64,000 bases of DNA, taken from NCBI GenBank assembly GCA_965248805.1, contig CBDFKJ010000005.1, forward strand, positions 124,001-188,000. The letters are read 5' to 3'. The position numbers and the translations under genes were made by a program. Source of the stretch: CBDFKJ01 sp965248805. Lineage in GTDB: Bacteria > Pseudomonadota > Alphaproteobacteria > UBA6615. Numbering within the stretch: position 1 is the first letter of the stretch; every line of letters starts with the position of its first letter. Positions 57,601-64,000 of this stretch are shown in pieces. The notes under the pieces are model-generated. The model saw only the letters and a program-made list of their open reading frames with translations, had not been told where the DNA came from and made no database searches.

Positions 57601-58416
57601 CGCACCGACGAAACGCCGGACGACAATCCGCTGGCACACGCCGCCGCCGCCGAATCGGCGATTCTGCAAAGGCGAGGACAAGGCGCGGCGGACGCCGAAC
57701 GCGCGGCGCGCTGGCGAGTGTTCGGCTCCAGGCCCGGAGCCTACGGCGCCGGCTTGCAGGCCCTGATTGACGAGCGCGGCTGGCACGATGAAGCCGATTT
57801 GGCCAACGCGTATGTTGCTTGGGGAGCGTACGCATACGGAGGTGGGGCGGATGGCGCGCAGGCGCGGGCGCCGTTCGAGCGCCGTCTGGCGGCCATCCAG
57901 GCGGTGGTCCAAAACCAGGACAACCGCGAGCACGACGTGCTCGACAGCGATGACTACTACCAGTTCGAGGGTGGGTTGCGGGCGGCGGTGCGGGTCATGT
58001 CGGGGGCTCAGCCCGCCGCCTATCATGGCGATCATTCCAGGCCCTTCGCGCCGGCGATCCGTACCCTTGAGGAGGAGGTCGCACGTGTGGTGCGCGCACG
58101 TGTGGTCAATCCGAAATGGATCGCCGGGGTGATGCGGCACGGCTACAAGGGCGTGTTCGAGATGGCGGCGACCGTCGACTATCTGTTTGCCTTCGCGGCG
58201 ACCGCGGATTGCGTCCACGACCATCAGTTCGACATGGTCTATGACGCCTATATCGCCGACGATGACGTTCGCGGGTTCGCTGCGGAGCACAATCCGGCCG
58301 CCCTGGCCGAGATGGCGGTGCGCATGATGGAGGCGCAGGACCGCGGGTTGTGGCGATCCCGGTCGAACAGTGCCTATGGCTACTTGGAGGCACTGGCCGG
58401 TGGTGAAAAGCGATGA
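54661..58416 (+). CDS. cobN: Aerobic cobaltochelatase subunit CobN
   Basis: A 1251-residue CobN, full length. It includes VRLLGGRGYWPYGVDEIAAA, LANYPTRDGRIGNGVGLDTP, IVHMGKHGNLEWLPGKALAL with catalytic-site His residues, and GLHVFGRSPDGGRLADLL. The C-terminal block contains GTSNMRTGGDDIAQALALLG, HDVLDSDDYYQFEGG and RNSAYGYLEALAG-like closing residues. It inserts Co2+ into hydrogenobyrinic acid a,c-diamide with CobS/CobT-type AAA partners, which are not in this window. A TTG at 54646 is an alternative start. It overlaps cobO by four bases. Confidence 0.97.
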   Translation: MHLLATQPDEISDGAEAVDLDQTPGEIVVLSAADTEIACLAAAQRARVADQGLAAVPSLRLANLLRLGHNLSVDLYVERVVRHARLVIVRLLGGRGYWPYGVDEIAAACRATGAAVAFLPGDDQPDVELDALTTLDRGAAHRLWQFCLQGGIANAGNLLAFAATLLGREAEWREPAPLLKAGLYWPGDDQAQLDAIRRWWRGDAPVAGIVFYRALMQSANTAAVDALVERLRLAQLNPLPIYVTSLKDPVAAATVAQLLQSAPPDIILNTTGFAVSRPGQPTSTTPFSGADCPILQVVFSGGSEEAWRRRSSGLSARDIAMNVALPEVDGRVLARAISFKAEARRDDLTEADIVAYAPVDDRVRFTAQLAANWCRLRRTPVEARRVALVLANYPTRDGRIGNGVGLDTPASTITVLRALYDAGYAVGDLPVDGDALIHTLAEGPTNAGTQGRTVNEVLAGEDYAAFFEQLPAAVRDAVTERWGAPDDDPFWLAGRKGFAISAMRFDHVMVGVQPARGYHIDPQRSYHDPALVPPHGYFAFYAWLRGQFDVHAIVHMGKHGNLEWLPGKALALAQECYPEAALGPLPHLYPFIVNDPGEGSQAKRRSQAVIIDHLTPPLTRAESYGPLKDLEALVDEYYEAANVDPRRLDWLRSAIIEQMQAGGIARELALAPGFSESEAVTRLDTYLCELKEMQIRDGLHVFGRSPDGGRLADLLVVLVRVPRCEGDGGAESILRALAADLGLAFDPLDCDLGAPWRGGTPAVLADDAPWRTHGDTIERLEGLARDLVAGETEPAREWTRTRTVLAHIDEKLCPAVTACGAHELAGLLAGLDGRFVAPGPSGAPTRGKPEVLPTGRNFYSVDTRTVPTQAAWALGWRSASMLIERYAQDHGDWPRTMALTAWGTSNMRTGGDDIAQALALLGVKPRWDPTSRRVVGFEILPVSVLGRPRVDVTLRISGFFRDAFPNLIDLFDSAVRAVADRTDETPDDNPLAHAAAAESAILQRRGQGAADAERAARWRVFGSRPGAYGAGLQALIDERGWHDEADLANAYVAWGAYAYGGGADGAQARAPFERRLAAIQAVVQNQDNREHDVLDSDDYYQFEGGLRAAVRVMSGAQPAAYHGDHSRPFAPAIRTLEEEVARVVRARVVNPKWIAGVMRHGYKGVFEMAATVDYLFAFAATADCVHDHQFDMVYDAYIADDDVRGFAAEHNPAALAEMAVRMMEAQDRGLWRSRSNSAYGYLEALAGGEKR

Positions 58417-59030
58417 CCGACGGACAATCGGATGAGCGCGATCGCCGCCATGCGGAGAAGAAGCGCCGGCAACAGGCCGTACGCGAACGCATCATGGCGA
58501 CGAAAACTGAAGAGAAGGGTCTGCTGATCGTTCACACCGGCAAGGGCAAGGGCAAGACCACTGCGGCCATGGGCCTGGTGCTGCGCGCGCTCGGCCACGG
58601 CATGAAGGTCGGCATCGTGCAGTTCATCAAGGGCCGCCGCACCTCGGGCGAACGGCTAGCGCTGGAACGCTTCGCCGACCTGCTCACGCTAAAGGTCATG
58701 GGCGAGGGTTTCACCTGGGATACCCAGGACCGCGCCCGCGATGTCGCCGCCGCCACCGCCGCCTGGGAGGCGGCACTGTCGATGTTGCGCGATCCGAGTT
58801 ATCGGCTGGTGCTGCTGGATGAGCTGAACATCGTGCTACGCTACGATTACTTGCCGTTGGCCGAGGTCCTGGCGGGGCTGGGCGGCCGCCCCGATGGCCA
58901 GCACGTGGTCGTCACGGGCCGCAACGCGCCGCCGGCGTTGATCGACGCGGCGGACTTGGTCAGTGACATGACCATGGTCAAGCACCCGTTCCGTGCCGGC
59001 GTCAAGGCGCAACCCGGCATCGAGTTCTAG
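58413..59030 (+). CDS. cobO: Cob(I)yrinic acid a,c-diamide adenosyltransferase
   Basis: A 205-residue CobA/CobO-type adenosyltransferase with P-loop LLIVHTGKGKGKTTAAMGLV, IVQFIKGRRTSGERLALE, LVLLDELNIVLRYDYL and VVVTGRNAPPALIDAADLVS. It adenosylates the corrinoid cobalt using ATP. The N-terminal 30 residues (charged, helical) are typical. It overlaps the end of cobN. Confidence 0.96.
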   Translation: MTDGQSDERDRRHAEKKRRQQAVRERIMATKTEEKGLLIVHTGKGKGKTTAAMGLVLRALGHGMKVGIVQFIKGRRTSGERLALERFADLLTLKVMGEGFTWDTQDRARDVAAATAAWEAALSMLRDPSYRLVLLDELNIVLRYDYLPLAEVLAGLGGRPDGQHVVVTGRNAPPALIDAADLVSDMTMVKHPFRAGVKAQPGIEF

Positions 59031-59092
59031 ACAAATCGAAGAAAGCCCATGTAGTGACTTGTAACGACACATCAACGAATCGGAGACGGGCG

Positions 59093-59785
59093 ATGCTTCG
59101 ACAAGTGAAAACCCTGGCGGTCGTGCTGTCGGCGGTGGCTCTCGGCGGCGTGAACGTCAACGCTGAAGATGTGGATCGACCGCAGCAGATCGTGAACGAG
59201 GCGAGCACGACGGTCGAGGTGTTGACCAAGGACGAGAATTTCGAGTCCGCGCTGGTCGGTGCGCTGCGCAATGCCAAGGGCGTGCTCGTGATCCCCTCCC
59301 TGATCAAGGGCGGATTCATCGTCGGCGCGGCCGGCGGCAGCGGCGTATTAATCGGCAAGTACGCCGACGGCACGTGGAGCGCGCCATCGTTCATTACCAT
59401 GGGCGAGGCCTCGGTCGGCCTCCAGGTCGGCGGCTCGGTGTCCGAGATCATGTTCGTCATCAACTCGGACAAGGCGATGCAGGCCATCATCGACAGTAAG
59501 GTCACCCTGGGCGCCGACGTGGAAGTCGCCGTCGGCCCCATCGGCGGCAAGATCGGCGCCCGAACCTCGCTCGCCGTCGGCACCGACGTCTGGGCATTCG
59601 CGCGCAGCCAGGGACTGTTCCTGGGCGGCGCCTTCGACGGCGCCTATATCGAGCCGCGCAACGACTGGAACAAGCTGTACTACGGAGAGGCGGTCGAGGC
59701 CCGCGAGATCACAAAGTCACCCCTTATCACCAATGCCGGATCCGATGCGTTGCGGCAGGCATTGGCGCGCGCCATTGCCGGTTAG
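59093..59785 (+). CDS. SYLF-domain (Ysc84-type) exported protein
   Basis: A 230-residue protein with a signal peptide (LAVVLSAVALGGVNVNAED). A SYLF lipid-binding domain follows: NAKGVLVIPSLIKGGFIVGA, GGSGVLIGKYADGTWSAPSF, GEASVGLQVGGSVSEIMFVI. Such domains bind phosphoinositides in eukaryotes; bacterial roles are unknown. The ATG at 59093 follows a GGAGA-like site. It sits between cobO and cobQ, two bases before the cobQ start, with no evident link to cobalamin. Confidence 0.88.
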   Translation: MLRQVKTLAVVLSAVALGGVNVNAEDVDRPQQIVNEASTTVEVLTKDENFESALVGALRNAKGVLVIPSLIKGGFIVGAAGGSGVLIGKYADGTWSAPSFITMGEASVGLQVGGSVSEIMFVINSDKAMQAIIDSKVTLGADVEVAVGPIGGKIGARTSLAVGTDVWAFARSQGLFLGGAFDGAYIEPRNDWNKLYYGEAVEAREITKSPLITNAGSDALRQALARAIAG

Positions 59786-59787
59786 CG

Positions 59788-61254
59788 ATGGCACGCGCAC
59801 CGGCGCTGATGGTGCAGGGCACCGGCTCCGATGTGGGCAAATCGCTGATCGTCACCGGCCTGTGCCGCGCCTTCACCGGGCGCGGCTTGGCCGTGCGGCC
59901 GTTCAAGCCGCAGAACATGTCCAACAATGCCGCGGTGACCGCCGATGGCGGTGAGATAGGGCGCGCCCAGGCGCTGCAGGCCCGCGCCTGCCGCACGCCG
60001 CCAACCGTCGACATGAACCCGATCCTGCTCAAGCCGCAGTCCGAGGTGGGCAGCCAGGTTGTCGTGCGCGGACGGGTTCGGTGTACCGCCGCTGCCCGCG
60101 ACTATCACGCCCTGAAGCCCGCCCTGCTGCCCGAGATCCTGGCCAGCTTTCGGGCGCTGTGGGCCGGTGCGGACATGATCTTGGTCGAGGGTGCGGGCAG
60201 CCCGGCTGAGGTCAATCTACGTGCCGGCGATATCGCCAACATGGGGTTCGCGGAGGCCGCCGACGTGGCGGTGGTGCTGGTCACCGACGTCTCGCGCGGC
60301 GGCGCGTTGGCCAGCGTGGTCGGCACTTGGACGCTGCTTGAGCCGTCGGAACGGACGCGTATTGTCGGCTATATCGTCAACCGATTTCGCGGCGATCCGG
60401 TGCTGTTCGACGATGCCATCGACGTGATCGGCGCCCGCACCGGCATCGCGTGCCTGGGTGTCGTGCCGGAATTCCCCGATGCGCGCCGGCTGCCGGCAGA
60501 AGACGCCATGGCGCTGGAGGCGCCGGCCGGGCCGCAGCGCAGCGGCGCCATCCGCATCGCCATTCCGCGCCTGTCCCGCATCGCCAATTTCGACGATTTC
60601 GACCCTTTGCGCGCCGAATCCGATGTTGCCGTCGAGTTCGTGCCTCCCGGGCGGCCGCTGCCGGTCGATGCCGACGCCATCATTGTGCCGGGCTCGAAGG
60701 CGACGCTCGCCGATCTCGTGTTCCTGCGCGCCCAGGGCTGGGACATCGACATCCACGCGGCGCGTCGGCGCGGCGTGCATGTGCTGGGCGTTTGCGCCGG
60801 CTATCAGATGCTGGGGCGCAGCGTCGCCGACCCGCACGGCGTCGAGGGCCCGCCGGGTCGGTCCGAGGGGCTCGGCCTGCTGGATGTCGAAACCGAACTC
60901 GGGCCGCGCAAGACGCTTTTGCAGGTGCGTGGCACTGCCGTGGCCGGCGGCCGGACCGTGCATGGCTACGAGATGCACATGGGGCACACGTCGGGTTCCG
61001 ACTGCGCGCGACCGGTGCTCGATCTCGGCGATCATCGCGACGGCGCGTGCAGCGCCGACGGCAAGGTCAGCGGATGCTACGTGCATGGCTTGTTCGCATC
61101 CGACGAGTATCGCGCGGCGTTCCTCGCCGAGCTGCGCGCCGGATACGTCAACGGCATATCGTATGAGGCGTCCGTAGAGGATGCGCTAGACGGCCTCGCC
61201 GACCATCTGGAGCGCCATCTCGATCTCGAAAGAATTCAGGCGCTGGCGCAATGA
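59788..61254 (+). CDS. cobQ: Adenosylcobyric acid synthase (glutamine-hydrolysing)
   Basis: A 488-residue CobQ. The N-terminal P-loop amidotransferase domain reads LMVQGTGSDVGKSLIVTGLC with RPFKPQNMSNNAAVT; the C-terminal class I glutaminase-like domain has the Cys in VHVLGVCAGYQMLGRSV and the His region in YVHGLFASDEYR. It amidates four side chains of adenosylcobyrinic acid a,c-diamide. It converges on cobD with an 11-bp gap. Confidence 0.96.
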   Translation: MARAPALMVQGTGSDVGKSLIVTGLCRAFTGRGLAVRPFKPQNMSNNAAVTADGGEIGRAQALQARACRTPPTVDMNPILLKPQSEVGSQVVVRGRVRCTAAARDYHALKPALLPEILASFRALWAGADMILVEGAGSPAEVNLRAGDIANMGFAEAADVAVVLVTDVSRGGALASVVGTWTLLEPSERTRIVGYIVNRFRGDPVLFDDAIDVIGARTGIACLGVVPEFPDARRLPAEDAMALEAPAGPQRSGAIRIAIPRLSRIANFDDFDPLRAESDVAVEFVPPGRPLPVDADAIIVPGSKATLADLVFLRAQGWDIDIHAARRRGVHVLGVCAGYQMLGRSVADPHGVEGPPGRSEGLGLLDVETELGPRKTLLQVRGTAVAGGRTVHGYEMHMGHTSGSDCARPVLDLGDHRDGACSADGKVSGCYVHGLFASDEYRAAFLAELRAGYVNGISYEASVEDALDGLADHLERHLDLERIQALAQ

Positions 61255-61265
61255 TCGCGCCCCAC

Positions 61266-62285
61266 TCACATGGGCAAGATGACCGCCAGCAGCACGGCGA
61301 TGAGCGCGGCATGCAACAGGCACGCCACCACGAACACGGCCAGCCCGCGGCGCATGTCGGCAGGCCCGGCCCGTGCGGGCAATTCCTCACCCAGCCACGG
61401 GTCGTCGACGACCGTGTCCGCATAGCGCCGGGGGCCGGCCAACGCCACGCCGATGGCGCCGGCCATGGCTGCTTCGGGCCAACCGGCATTGACCGAGCGG
61501 TGCTTGCCGGCATCACGCAGAATGACGCTGAACGCGCGGACTGTGCGGCAACGCGGCACGATCGTCGCGGCCAGTGCGATCAGAGTCGCGGCCAGGCGCG
61601 CCGGCAGATAATTGAGCGCATCGTCGAAGCACGCCGCCGCCCAGCCGAAGTCGGCATGCTGCTTGGTGCGATGGCCGATTATGCTGTCCAGGGTGTTGGC
61701 GCACTTGTAGGCCACCAGGCCGGGCAGCCCCAGCAGCAGATACCACACGGCCGGGGCCACGACGCCATCGGAGAAATTCTCGGCCAGGCTTTCCAGGGCC
61801 GCGCGCGCCACGCCATGCTTATCCAACGACCGCGGATCGCGGCCAACGATGTGACGCACCGCCAACCGGCCCGCCACCAGATCCCCGGCGCGCAGAGCTT
61901 GCTCGACGGCGCGGACGTGGTCGAACAGGCTGCGCTGCGCCACCAGCACCACGACAAGCGCAATCTCGACCGCCCAGCCATAGGCGATCGCATTCGCCGC
62001 GGTGGCGCCGAGCCAGCCGAGGAAGCCGCTCGCGGCCACCAAACCGATCACAACCGCGGCGCCACGCTCGCGCAAGGATCGTGGACTGCGATCGGGACGA
62101 TTGAGCCGGCGGTCCGCCCACGCCGCCGCGCGGCCCATCAGCACCACCGGATGCGGCACCGCTCGGAACAGCGGGGCCATGTCGCCGACCAAAGCGTCCA
62201 ACAGCAGGGCGAGCAGCAGCACAATGAAGCGCCCGCCCTCGCCGTGGAGTTCCAGCTCCGCCAATGGCATGGTGGGCGCGAACAT
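61266..62285 (-). CDS. cobD: Adenosylcobinamide-phosphate synthase (CbiB/CobD)
   Basis: A 339-residue membrane protein with several hydrophobic helices. Family motifs are RAVPHPVVLMGRAAAWADRR, ESLAENFSDGVVAPAVWYLL, NTLDSIIGHRTKQHADFGWA and HRSVNAGWPEAAMAGAIGVAL. It attaches aminopropanol (phosphate) to adenosylcobyric acid. The ATG at 62285 is chosen; the frame continues eight codons upstream. It is divergent from the TPR gene with only 15 bp between starts. Confidence 0.94.
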   Translation of the reverse strand: MFAPTMPLAELELHGEGGRFIVLLLALLLDALVGDMAPLFRAVPHPVVLMGRAAAWADRRLNRPDRSPRSLRERGAAVVIGLVAASGFLGWLGATAANAIAYGWAVEIALVVVLVAQRSLFDHVRAVEQALRAGDLVAGRLAVRHIVGRDPRSLDKHGVARAALESLAENFSDGVVAPAVWYLLLGLPGLVAYKCANTLDSIIGHRTKQHADFGWAAACFDDALNYLPARLAATLIALAATIVPRCRTVRAFSVILRDAGKHRSVNAGWPEAAMAGAIGVALAGPRRYADTVVDDPWLGEELPARAGPADMRRGLAVFVVACLLHAALIAVLLAVILPM

Positions 62286-62300
62286 GCGTCGCCATCCTGG

Positions 62301-63284
62301 GTGCGTCAATTGCCGCCCGCATATCGCAGTAATTCCACCGTTCGCCGCCGCCGGTGGCTCGCCGTATTGTCGGCCTCGGCGGCGATCGCCGCGGCCTGGG
62401 CATGGCTAGGACGGCAGGCCGATCCGGCGGTGGTGTGGCGGGCCGAGTTGACGCCGGCGGCCCGTCACCTGGCCGCCGGCGACATCGCCGGGGCCGAGAC
62501 TGCGTTGGAAGCGGCGCTCGTCGCGGCGGATGAACCGGAGATGCAAGCGGTGGCGCTGGAGCAATTGGCGCGACTCAGCCAGGCGCAGGGCGCGCTTTCG
62601 CAGGCGCGGGCCCATGCGACGGGCGCAGTCGCGGCGCTCGACGGCGCGCCGAATGGGGACATGGCGTTGGTGGCGGCAAGCTTGTCGACCCTGGCCCTCA
62701 TAGAGCGCCGGCGCGAGGCTTGGTCCGACGCCGCGGCGGCGTATGCGCGCGCGGCCGAGCTGTGGCGGCAGGAAGTCGGGCCCGATCACGCCAATGTCGT
62801 GCAGATGCTCGACGGACTGGGACGCATGCAGTTGCAGCTTGAACGACCGGACGATGCAGCGGGAGCGTTTGCCGACAGCGTGGCGATGCAGCGCCGACTT
62901 TCAACCGAGGCCAGCGATGCGCTCGGCGAGGCGTTGAACAATTGGGCCGAGGCGCGTCGGATGGCCGGGCGCGATCGGGACGCGGAGTCGCTGTATCGCG
63001 AGGCCGCCGACGTTTTCACGGCCGTGCATGGCGACGATCATCCGACGGTTGCCACCGCGCTGGGCAACTTGGCGGCGCTGTATGTGACGCGCGACCAGTT
63101 CGCCGATGCCGAGGAGCTTTTCGCGCGCGCGCTGGCAATGCTCGGCGAGGCGCATCCGGCGCGTGCGGCGATGCTGGAGAACTATGCCGTGTTAATGGAG
63201 CGTGCGCAGCGGCCAGAGCGGGCCGCCGAGTTGCGCGAACGGGCTTCGCTCGTTCGCAGCCTCGGCGGTGGAGCCGCACGATGA
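62301..63284 (+). CDS. TPR-repeat protein with N-terminal membrane anchor
   Basis: A 327-residue protein if the GTG at 62301 is used. The basic segment TVRRRRWLAVLS precedes a hydrophobic anchor (ASAAIAAAWAWLG), then about six TPR-like helical repeats (for example AEELFARALAMLGEAHPAR and NWAEARRMAGRDRDAESLYR). It resembles the periplasmic tetratricopeptide proteins with NB-ARC-type TPRs, though no catalytic domain is present. The ATGA overlap with the following cbiX gene suggests co-translation. Function unknown; the start is uncertain. Confidence 0.7.
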   Translation: MRQLPPAYRSNSTVRRRRWLAVLSASAAIAAAWAWLGRQADPAVVWRAELTPAARHLAAGDIAGAETALEAALVAADEPEMQAVALEQLARLSQAQGALSQARAHATGAVAALDGAPNGDMALVAASLSTLALIERRREAWSDAAAAYARAAELWRQEVGPDHANVVQMLDGLGRMQLQLERPDDAAGAFADSVAMQRRLSTEASDALGEALNNWAEARRMAGRDRDAESLYREAADVFTAVHGDDHPTVATALGNLAALYVTRDQFADAEELFARALAMLGEAHPARAAMLENYAVLMERAQRPERAAELRERASLVRSLGGGAAR

Positions 63285-64000
63285 CTGAACCGACCGGCGT
63301 ACTCTTGTGCGGCCACGGAAGCCGCGATCGTCATGCGATCGAGGAGCTCGCTGGTCTCGCGGTACAGCTCCGCGAGCGGCTAAGCGCCTATCGCACCACG
63401 CATGCATTTTTGGAATTCGCCACGCCGACTATTCGCGATGGGCTCGACGAGCTACGGCAAGCCGGTACGCGGCGGGTGCTGGCTATCCCCGGCATGCTGT
63501 TCGCGGCGGGCCACGTCAAGAACGATATTCCCTCGGTGCTCAACACCTACGCGGCGCAACACCCGGAGGTGGAAATCATCATGGGCCGCGAGTTGGGCAT
63601 GGACCTCAAGGTCATGCGCGCGGCCGGCGCACGCGTCGCCGCCGCGGTCGACGAAGCCGACCGTGCGGACGGTCCTGTCGACCGCCACGATACCTTGCTG
63701 CTCGTCGTGGGACGCGGCGCCTCCGATCCCGATGCCAACGGCAATATCGCCAAGGTCATGCGCATGGTGTGGGAGGGGATGGGTTTCGGTTGGGGCGAGA
63801 CCGCCTATTCGGGCGTGACCTTTCCGCTGGTACCGCCGGCGTTAGAGCGCGCGTCCACACTCGGCTTTCGCCGCATCGTCGTATTCCCCTATTTCCTGTT
63901 CACCGGCGTTCTGGTGAGGCGCATCCATGCGCAGACCGATGAGGCGGCCACGCGCTTCCCACAACTGCAGTTCGTGAAGGCGAAGTACTTGTCCGACCAT
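63281..64000 (+). CDS. cbiX: Sirohydrochlorin/precorrin cobaltochelatase CbiX-like (partial)
   Basis: 240 codons are seen before the window ends. The N-terminal active-site His region reads VLLCGHGSRDRHAIEEL, followed by RRVLAIPGMLFAAGHVKNDI, whose His is the second conserved ligand, and a repeat-like second half (LLLVVGRGASDPDANGNIAK, VVFPYFLFTGVLVRRI). This is the long two-domain CbiX arrangement. It inserts cobalt into early tetrapyrroles (anaerobic-type route). Its co-occurrence with cobN suggests either a mixed pathway or a CobXH-type role in precorrin handling. It starts within the ATGA overlap after the TPR gene. Confidence 0.88.
   Translation, partial: MTEPTGVLLCGHGSRDRHAIEELAGLAVQLRERLSAYRTTHAFLEFATPTIRDGLDELRQAGTRRVLAIPGMLFAAGHVKNDIPSVLNTYAAQHPEVEIIMGRELGMDLKVMRAAGARVAAAVDEADRADGPVDRHDTLLLVVGRGASDPDANGNIAKVMRMVWEGMGFGWGETAYSGVTFPLVPPALERASTLGFRRIVVFPYFLFTGVLVRRIHAQTDEAATRFPQLQFVKAKYLSDH

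Noticed and set aside
55207..58290. Two long minus-strand frames of about 500 codons inside cobN
   Set aside because: Same antisense artefact; cobN is intact along its full length and the reverse frames carry no recognisable motif.

Overview
The window is a GC-rich stretch of an alphaproteobacterial chromosome, most likely a Rhodospirillales-type autotroph or mixotroph. This is inferred from a red-type RuBisCO operon with CbbX, a class II DAHP synthase, the aerobic cobaltochelatase gene cobN with cobW, and alphaproteobacterial-type accessory families. No 16S or other phylogenetic marker is present, so the taxonomy is an inference.

Layout. 1-15 kb is mostly housekeeping: the glutaminase half of NAD synthase (cut by the window edge), an IS630 element in front of a sulfotransferase, an MFS transporter, a nicotinate phosphoribosyltransferase, class II DAHP synthase, a glutathione reductase fused to a NUDIX domain, a TerC-family membrane protein, a frameshifted succinate-semialdehyde dehydrogenase, and glmU-glmS. 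15-25 kb is a decay zone. A secreted Gly-rich protein, a PAS sensor kinase and a sulfite-oxidase-fold protein are each split by an insertion sequence. For all three, the reading frame can be rejoined exactly across the element. 25-33 kb is the Calvin-cycle operon glpX-prkB-cbbL-cbbS-cbbX, divergent from a LuxR-type regulator that lacks the receiver phospho-aspartate, followed by amt-glnK. 33-41 kb holds an internally deleted IS630 copy, archease, and an rtcB cut off by what looks like the end of a Mu-like prophage. The prophage remnant keeps a gp26-like gene, DUF3486, terminase, portal and head genes, most of them broken, and carries a third IS630 copy. 41-46 kb is an aromatic-metabolism cluster: ubiD with a repeated C-terminal unit, a Cys-rich DUF483-like protein, ubiX, and a type III polyketide synthase with an isoprenylcysteine-methyltransferase-like protein, the last two frameshifted. 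46-49 kb has an Hpt protein and a broken hybrid kinase. 49-64 kb is cobalamin biosynthesis: znuA-cobT (minus), cobS-cobC, a cobalamin riboswitch, cobU-cobW-cobN-cobO-SYLF-cobQ, cobD (minus), a TPR protein and a partial cbiX.

Working together: the cbb operon fixes CO2, with CbbX reactivating red-type RuBisCO and a separate HAD gene (18.8 kb) that could clear 2-phosphoglycolate. The cob block covers cobalt insertion, adenosylation, amidation and nucleotide-loop assembly. Much of the accessory gene content is inactivated by IS insertion, nonsense codons or single-base indels, while the core genes are intact. This suggests ongoing pseudogenisation, although part of the single-base indels could be sequencing error.

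No CRISPR array, tRNA or rRNA was recognised. Stretches without a recognised gene (about 784-1063, 18.56-18.84 kb, 19.83-20.07 kb, 25.29-25.45 kb, 41.2-41.4 kb) are all under 300 bp and show no convincing signal, apart from the possible phage end at 34.70-35.09 kb.
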